NCBI GenBank assembly: GCA_002404515.1
Contig: DHJV01000081.1
Span: 4,216 to 14,001 of the forward strand
Reading direction: 5' to 3'
Length of the DNA: 9,786 nt
From: Lachnospiraceae bacterium UBA4711
GTDB taxonomy: Bacteria; Bacillota; Clostridia; Lachnospirales; Lachnospiraceae
Shown: positions 8,037 to 9,786 of the stretch, piece by piece
Layout of the letters: each line of letters begins with the position of its first letter
How positions within the stretch are numbered: the stretch's first letter is position 1
Program-made: the position numbers and the translations under genes
Notes under the pieces: model-generated
Told to the model about the DNA's origin: nothing
The model's database searches: none
What the model saw: the letters and a program-made list of their open reading frames with translations, nothing else

Positions 8037-8084
8037 TTCGCGCTGAAAGGGACGTTGGCGTACCTTTCAGCGTGAAATTTTTTT
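8037..8084 (+). terminator. Intrinsic terminator of the candidate ncRNA
   Basis: Stem arms 8037-8050 and 8063-8076 pair over 14 bp with one G-U (core CGCTGAAAGG/CCTTTCAGCG), with a 12-base loop and a run of seven T (8078-8084). It works for the + strand only; the other strand has no T run behind the stem. Confidence 0.9.
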
Positions 8085-8090
8085 GCCCAG

Positions 8091-8108
8091 ACCACGGAAA
8101 TCCGTGGT
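8091..8108. other. Small perfect hairpin after the terminator
   Basis: ACCACGG (8091-8097) and CCGTGGT (8102-8108) with an AAAT loop. It lies between the converging ncRNA and XRE gene. On the minus strand it follows the XRE stop by about 50 bases but has no T run, so it is at best a weak XRE terminator. It could also be the end hairpin of a lost mobile element. Confidence 0.4.
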
Positions 8109-8157
8109 ATGCAACAAACTCAACAGCACCCAAAACTTAGTTATATATATTTGTTTT

Positions 8158-8508
8158 TCAATTTGAATTAGAAGTTGATAATGCCTTGGCGTATATGATA
8201 AGTTTTTCTAATTGGGATTCTGATAACCCTTTGCATGTTTCTGTGAGAGCAAAAAGCGAAGGGGATTCATTTTGCTCAATTATCATTTTATCTGACTGTG
8301 ATTCCGCCGTGTTTCCAATTAAATAATCTGTGGATGTTGAAAAAACTTCGGCCATTTTAGCGATGATCTGTATCGAAGGATTGCGTGTACCAGCTTCGTA
8401 TCGAAGATAAGCGGGTTGGGATATTTGAATTCTCTTAGCAGCCTCCTGTTTGGTTATTCCGAGCTTTAGGCGGCATTCTTTTAAGCGTTCTCTATCTAAA
8501 TTTACCAT
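8158..8508 (-). CDS. XRE-family transcriptional repressor
   Basis: A 116-residue DNA-binding protein with one Cro/CI-type helix-turn-helix. The domain covers about residues 5-65: scaffold RERLKECRLKLGITKQEAAK, recognition region ISQPAYLRYEAGTRNPS (29-45), and the usual closing DYLIG (61-65). The C-terminal half (70-116) is hydrophilic with two likely helices (FALTETCKGL, SESQLEKLIIYAKAL) that may dimerise. There is no peptidase or enzyme domain, so release from DNA must come from a ligand, a partner or dilution. AAGGAG lies 11 bases before the ATG. The gene faces the candidate RNA (convergent) and is divergent from the nuclease gene. The control region between them holds paired 13-bp operators over both promoters, so I infer that this protein represses itself and the nuclease transcript. 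Confidence 0.9.
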   Translation of the reverse strand: MVNLDRERLKECRLKLGITKQEAAKRIQISQPAYLRYEAGTRNPSIQIIAKMAEVFSTSTDYLIGNTAESQSDKMIIEQNESPSLFALTETCKGLSESQLEKLIIYAKALSTSNSN

Positions 8509-8550
8509 TATTACCTGTACTCCTTTCGTTTGAATATAAGATATATTTCT

Positions 8551-8559
8551 ATTTTACCA
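8551..8559 (-). promoter_or_regulatory. Extended -10 promoter of the XRE gene
   Basis: Read on the minus strand, TGG-TAAAAT is an extended -10 element (TAAAAT at 8556-8551, TG at 8559-8558). The -35 region has no good hexamer and falls on the operator at 8574-8586, so a bound repressor would block it. This suggests autoregulation. Confidence 0.5.
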
Positions 8560-8567
8560 CAAACATC

Positions 8568-8599
8568 TTGACAATACCATTGGTATATGACAATATAAA
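8568..8599 (+). promoter_or_regulatory. Operator-covered promoter toward the nuclease gene
   Basis: TTGACA (8568-8573) is a consensus -35 box. The -10 lies in CAATATAAAT: CAATAT (8591-8596) at 17 bases, or TATAAA (8594-8599) at 20 bases. Neither is ideal, but the layout matches the ncRNA promoter base for base in spacing. One operator fills the spacer and the other lies over the transcript start (near 8603-8607). Confidence 0.5.
8574..8586. promoter_or_regulatory. Operator O1 (13-bp palindrome)
   Basis: ATACCATTGGTAT: 6-base arms ATACCA/TGGTAT around one central base. It sits between the -35 and -10 boxes of the rightward promoter and over the -35 region of the leftward XRE promoter. The likely binder is the XRE protein encoded next to it. 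Confidence 0.75.
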
Positions 8600-8600
8600 T

Positions 8601-8613
8601 ATACCAATGGTAT
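8601..8613. promoter_or_regulatory. Operator O2 (13-bp palindrome)
   Basis: ATACCAATGGTAT: the same arms as O1, differing only in the central base. Its centre is 27 bp from that of O1. It covers the predicted start point of the rightward transcript. Two identical-arm sites in one divergent control region is typical of Cro/CI-like repression. Confidence 0.75.
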
Positions 8614-8690
8614 ATAGAAAAACGATTGCATGTGTATTTCGCATAACACGAATACTATCAGAACATTGCCTGATAAAAAGAATTCAATGA

Positions 8691-8719
8691 TTGCGGAAAA
8701 AATACATACTTGTTATAAT
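8691..8719 (+). promoter_or_regulatory. Second promoter just before the nuclease gene
   Basis: TTGCGG (8691-8696), 17 bases, then perfect TATAAT (8714-8719) with an extended TGT. Predicted start near 8726 leaves only about 12 bases before the ATG at 8738, with AAAGGA at the very 5' end. No operator-like palindrome overlaps it, so it may give basal expression outside XRE control. Confidence 0.6.
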
Positions 8720-8737
8720 TAACGGAAAGGAATGCTT

Positions 8738-9712
8738 ATGGCTAAGACAAAAGAAGAGATTTTATATGACGAAAATGTCAAAAAATTCCTGTCACAGAAG
8801 AATATTCTTGCATACATATTAAAATATTGTGTAAAAGAATTTTCTGATATAGAAATTCCAGATATCATTCCGTGCATAGAGGGAGAGCCAGAAATTTCAA
8901 AAATCAAGGTAGATGCATCGCTTACACACGTGAATGATTTTTACGATGTGAAGTCTATCGACGGAATGAATACAGAGGATACATCAAGAGAAGAGGGAAA
9001 AGTATTTTTTGATATCAGATTTTATGTGAGATTCCCACAGGAAGATGAGCTGGTAAAAATGCTTATAAATGTAGAAGCTCAAAACGAAGTTGAGAATCTG
9101 TCGTATGATATTGTGACAAGGGGCATATATTATTGTGCGAGGATGATTTCTTCACAGAAACAGCGCGAATTTGTCAAATCGGAATACGAAAAGATCAAAA
9201 AGGTGTATTCAATCTGGGTGTGTACAAGGTGCAAGGAAGAATACCGGAAAGATACAATCACATCGTATTCTTTTGAACAGACGAATGTCGTCGGGAATTA
9301 TCCGGACAAGGACAAATATGATCTTATGACAGTAGTGGTAATTGGCCTGGCGGAAGAGGTGGCTGGAGCATCGTCAGAAGAACTAAAGCTACACCGGTTA
9401 TTGGAAACATTTTTTGCGTCCGCATTAAGCAAGGCGGAAAAAAGAGATATTGTTGAAAATGAATATCATATTCCATACAATGAGGACATCGAAAGGAGCG
9501 TGGAAGAGATGTGTAACGCGAGTCAAGGAGTATTAAATAAGGGTATCGAGATTGGAACAGAAAAAGGTATTGAAAAAGGCATTGAAATTGGTGTGATTAA
9601 AGGAAAAGTAGAAGCATATCATGAAACTGGAATGAGTGTATCCGAGATAGCCGATAAGATCAATATCTCAGAAAAAGAAGTAAATGATATTATCAGTGGA
9701 TTAGTCAAATAA
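8738..9712 (+). CDS. Rpn-like PD-(D/E)XK nuclease ('putative transposase' family)
   Basis: A 324-residue protein of the Rpn/PD-(D/E)XK family, often annotated as transposase. I choose the ATG at 8738 because AAAGGA (8726-8731) is 6 bases before it; the in-frame ATG at 8732 touches the ribosome site. The nuclease core has FFDIRFYV (90-97, Asp92) and MLINVEAQNE (108-117) with the E-x-Q pair Glu113/Gln115 in place of E-x-K, a known Rpn variant. Start-to-end features are TKEEILYDENVKKFLS at the N-terminus, typical of clostridial members, then the core, a mid region with VVVIGLAEE (199-207), and a C-terminal run of GIEIG/GIEKG repeats (269-285) before a small helix-turn-helix-like end (MSVSEIADKINISEKEV, 299-315). 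Rpn proteins cut DNA, promote RecA-independent recombination, and act in phage defence. A hand count gives about 27% G+C near the gene start, well below the ChW gene. It has its own promoter plus an XRE-controlled one, and a terminator follows. Confidence 0.85.
   Translation: MAKTKEEILYDENVKKFLSQKNILAYILKYCVKEFSDIEIPDIIPCIEGEPEISKIKVDASLTHVNDFYDVKSIDGMNTEDTSREEGKVFFDIRFYVRFPQEDELVKMLINVEAQNEVENLSYDIVTRGIYYCARMISSQKQREFVKSEYEKIKKVYSIWVCTRCKEEYRKDTITSYSFEQTNVVGNYPDKDKYDLMTVVVIGLAEEVAGASSEELKLHRLLETFFASALSKAEKRDIVENEYHIPYNEDIERSVEEMCNASQGVLNKGIEIGTEKGIEKGIEIGVIKGKVEAYHETGMSVSEIADKINISEKEVNDIISGLVK
9492..9498 (+). promoter_or_regulatory. Internal ribosome binding site within the nuclease gene
   Basis: AAAGGAG, 10 bases before the in-frame ATG at 9509. 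It is a better Shine-Dalgarno match than the one at the gene's own start. It encodes ERS in the full-length protein. Confidence 0.55.
9509..9712 (+). CDS. Candidate internally translated C-terminal protein (Rpn_S-like inhibitor)
   Basis: Starting at Met258 of the nuclease, in the same frame, this would make a 67-residue protein that holds the GIEIG/GIEKG repeats and the helix-turn-helix-like tail but none of the nuclease core. The start is backed by AAAGGAG 10 bases upstream. In E. coli Rpn genes, a short C-terminal protein made from an internal start dimerises and inhibits the full-length toxic nuclease. The layout here matches that scheme in position, frame and content. I see no direct proof of translation, and the clostridial family is only distantly related to the E. 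coli one, so function as an antitoxin is inference. Confidence 0.45.
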   Translation: MCNASQGVLNKGIEIGTEKGIEKGIEIGVIKGKVEAYHETGMSVSEIADKINISEKEVNDIISGLVK

Positions 9713-9728
9713 AGAACCGTAAATTTTT

Positions 9729-9761
9729 AATGGTGGCCGATTATTATCGACCACCATTTTT
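9729..9761 (+). terminator. Intrinsic terminator of the nuclease gene
   Basis: AATGGTGG (9729-9736) pairs with CCACCATT (9751-9758), and CGAT/ATCG extend the stem past one C-A mismatch to a TATT loop. A T run ends at 9761. It begins 17 bases after the nuclease stop. Confidence 0.8.
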
Positions 9762-9767
9762 ACATAG

Positions 9768-9785
9768 GTGCGCCTAGCGGCGCAC
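9768..9785. repeat. Short G+C-rich palindrome at the window edge
   Basis: GTGCGCC (9768-9774) and GGCGCAC (9779-9785) around TAGC. It stands out from the A+T-rich sequence around it. It may be one copy of a dispersed palindromic repeat or the stem of a feature cut by the window end. Confidence 0.5.
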
Positions 9786-9786
9786 G

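Larger units (their letters stand above)
7621..8084 (+). ncRNA. Candidate structured non-coding RNA, class not recognised
   Basis: This stretch runs from a good promoter to a strong terminator and I find no convincing conventional gene in it on either strand. It can form many stems: CCCTT/AAGGG (7657-7661, 7668-7672); a 24-bp stem (7701-7724, 7733-7756); CCTCGCG/CGCGAGG (7794-7800, 7813-7819); a nested set with CCGG at 7836 and 7880 enclosing TCTCC/GGAGA (7850-7854, 7866-7870); CCTATAATC/GATTATGGG (7897-7905, 7923-7931, one G-U); and the terminator stem. Length is about 460 nt. It does not show tmRNA, 6S, SRP or RNase P hallmarks that I can see. It could belong to a large RNA class such as ROOL, GOLLD or HEARO, or be a decayed element; I cannot assign it. 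Very short frames exist (27 codons at 7884-7967, 35 codons at 7769-7876, and an ATG-less run ending at 8046), so a short peptide or pseudogene reading remains open. Confidence 0.5.

Noticed and set aside
7579..8157. Group II intron, tmRNA or IS200/IS605 remnant
   Set aside because: No recognisable group II 5' end or domain V, no tmRNA-type acceptor end, and no TnpA, TnpB or IscB fragment could be read in any frame.
9509..9712. C-terminal helix-turn-helix of a true transposase
   Set aside because: No terminal inverted repeats or target duplications are visible around the gene, and the catalytic core is PD-(D/E)XK Rpn-like, so I do not call it an insertion sequence.

Overview
The window comes from a Gram-positive, low-to-medium G+C member of the Clostridia, most likely Lachnospiraceae. 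This rests on protein character (a GerMN lipoprotein, clostridial hydrophobic-W repeats, the clostridial PD-(D/E)XK 'transposase' family), strong AGGAGG-type ribosome binding sites, sigma-A type promoters, and the gene order sensor kinase, GerMN lipoprotein, comEC, holA. I infer the taxon from sequence character only.

Bases 1-5908 are core chromosome on the + strand. They hold the 3' part of a membrane sensor histidine kinase (its start lies before base 1), a GerMN-domain lipoprotein overlapping it by 4 bases, a full-length ComEC DNA channel protein, and holA (DNA polymerase III delta subunit). holA has its own sigma-A type promoter in a 168-base gap. The kinase, lipoprotein and comEC look like one operon.

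Bases 5909-9786 look accessory. First comes a secreted protein with about five ChW repeats followed by four Cys/His modules that resemble zinc ribbons; it is richer in G+C than its neighbours. Next is a 580-base stretch without a credible conventional gene. It starts with a good promoter (TTGACA, 17 bases, TAATAT), holds several strong stems including one of 24 base pairs, and ends in a textbook intrinsic terminator. I read it as an unassigned structured RNA of about 460 nt. Convergent to it is a small XRE-family repressor gene. Divergent from the repressor is a control region with two identical-arm 13-bp operators placed over both outward promoters, followed by a gene for an Rpn-like PD-(D/E)XK nuclease.

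The nuclease gene has a strong internal ribosome binding site and an in-frame ATG that would yield a separate 67-residue C-terminal protein. This is the 'gene within a gene' layout known for Rpn toxin/antitoxin phage-defence proteins. The most interesting reading is a compact cassette of structured RNA, XRE repressor and Rpn nuclease with an embedded inhibitor. The RNA promoter and the nuclease promoter share a 13-base block and identical spacing, which ties the two ends of the cassette together. The link between the RNA and the nuclease is inference.
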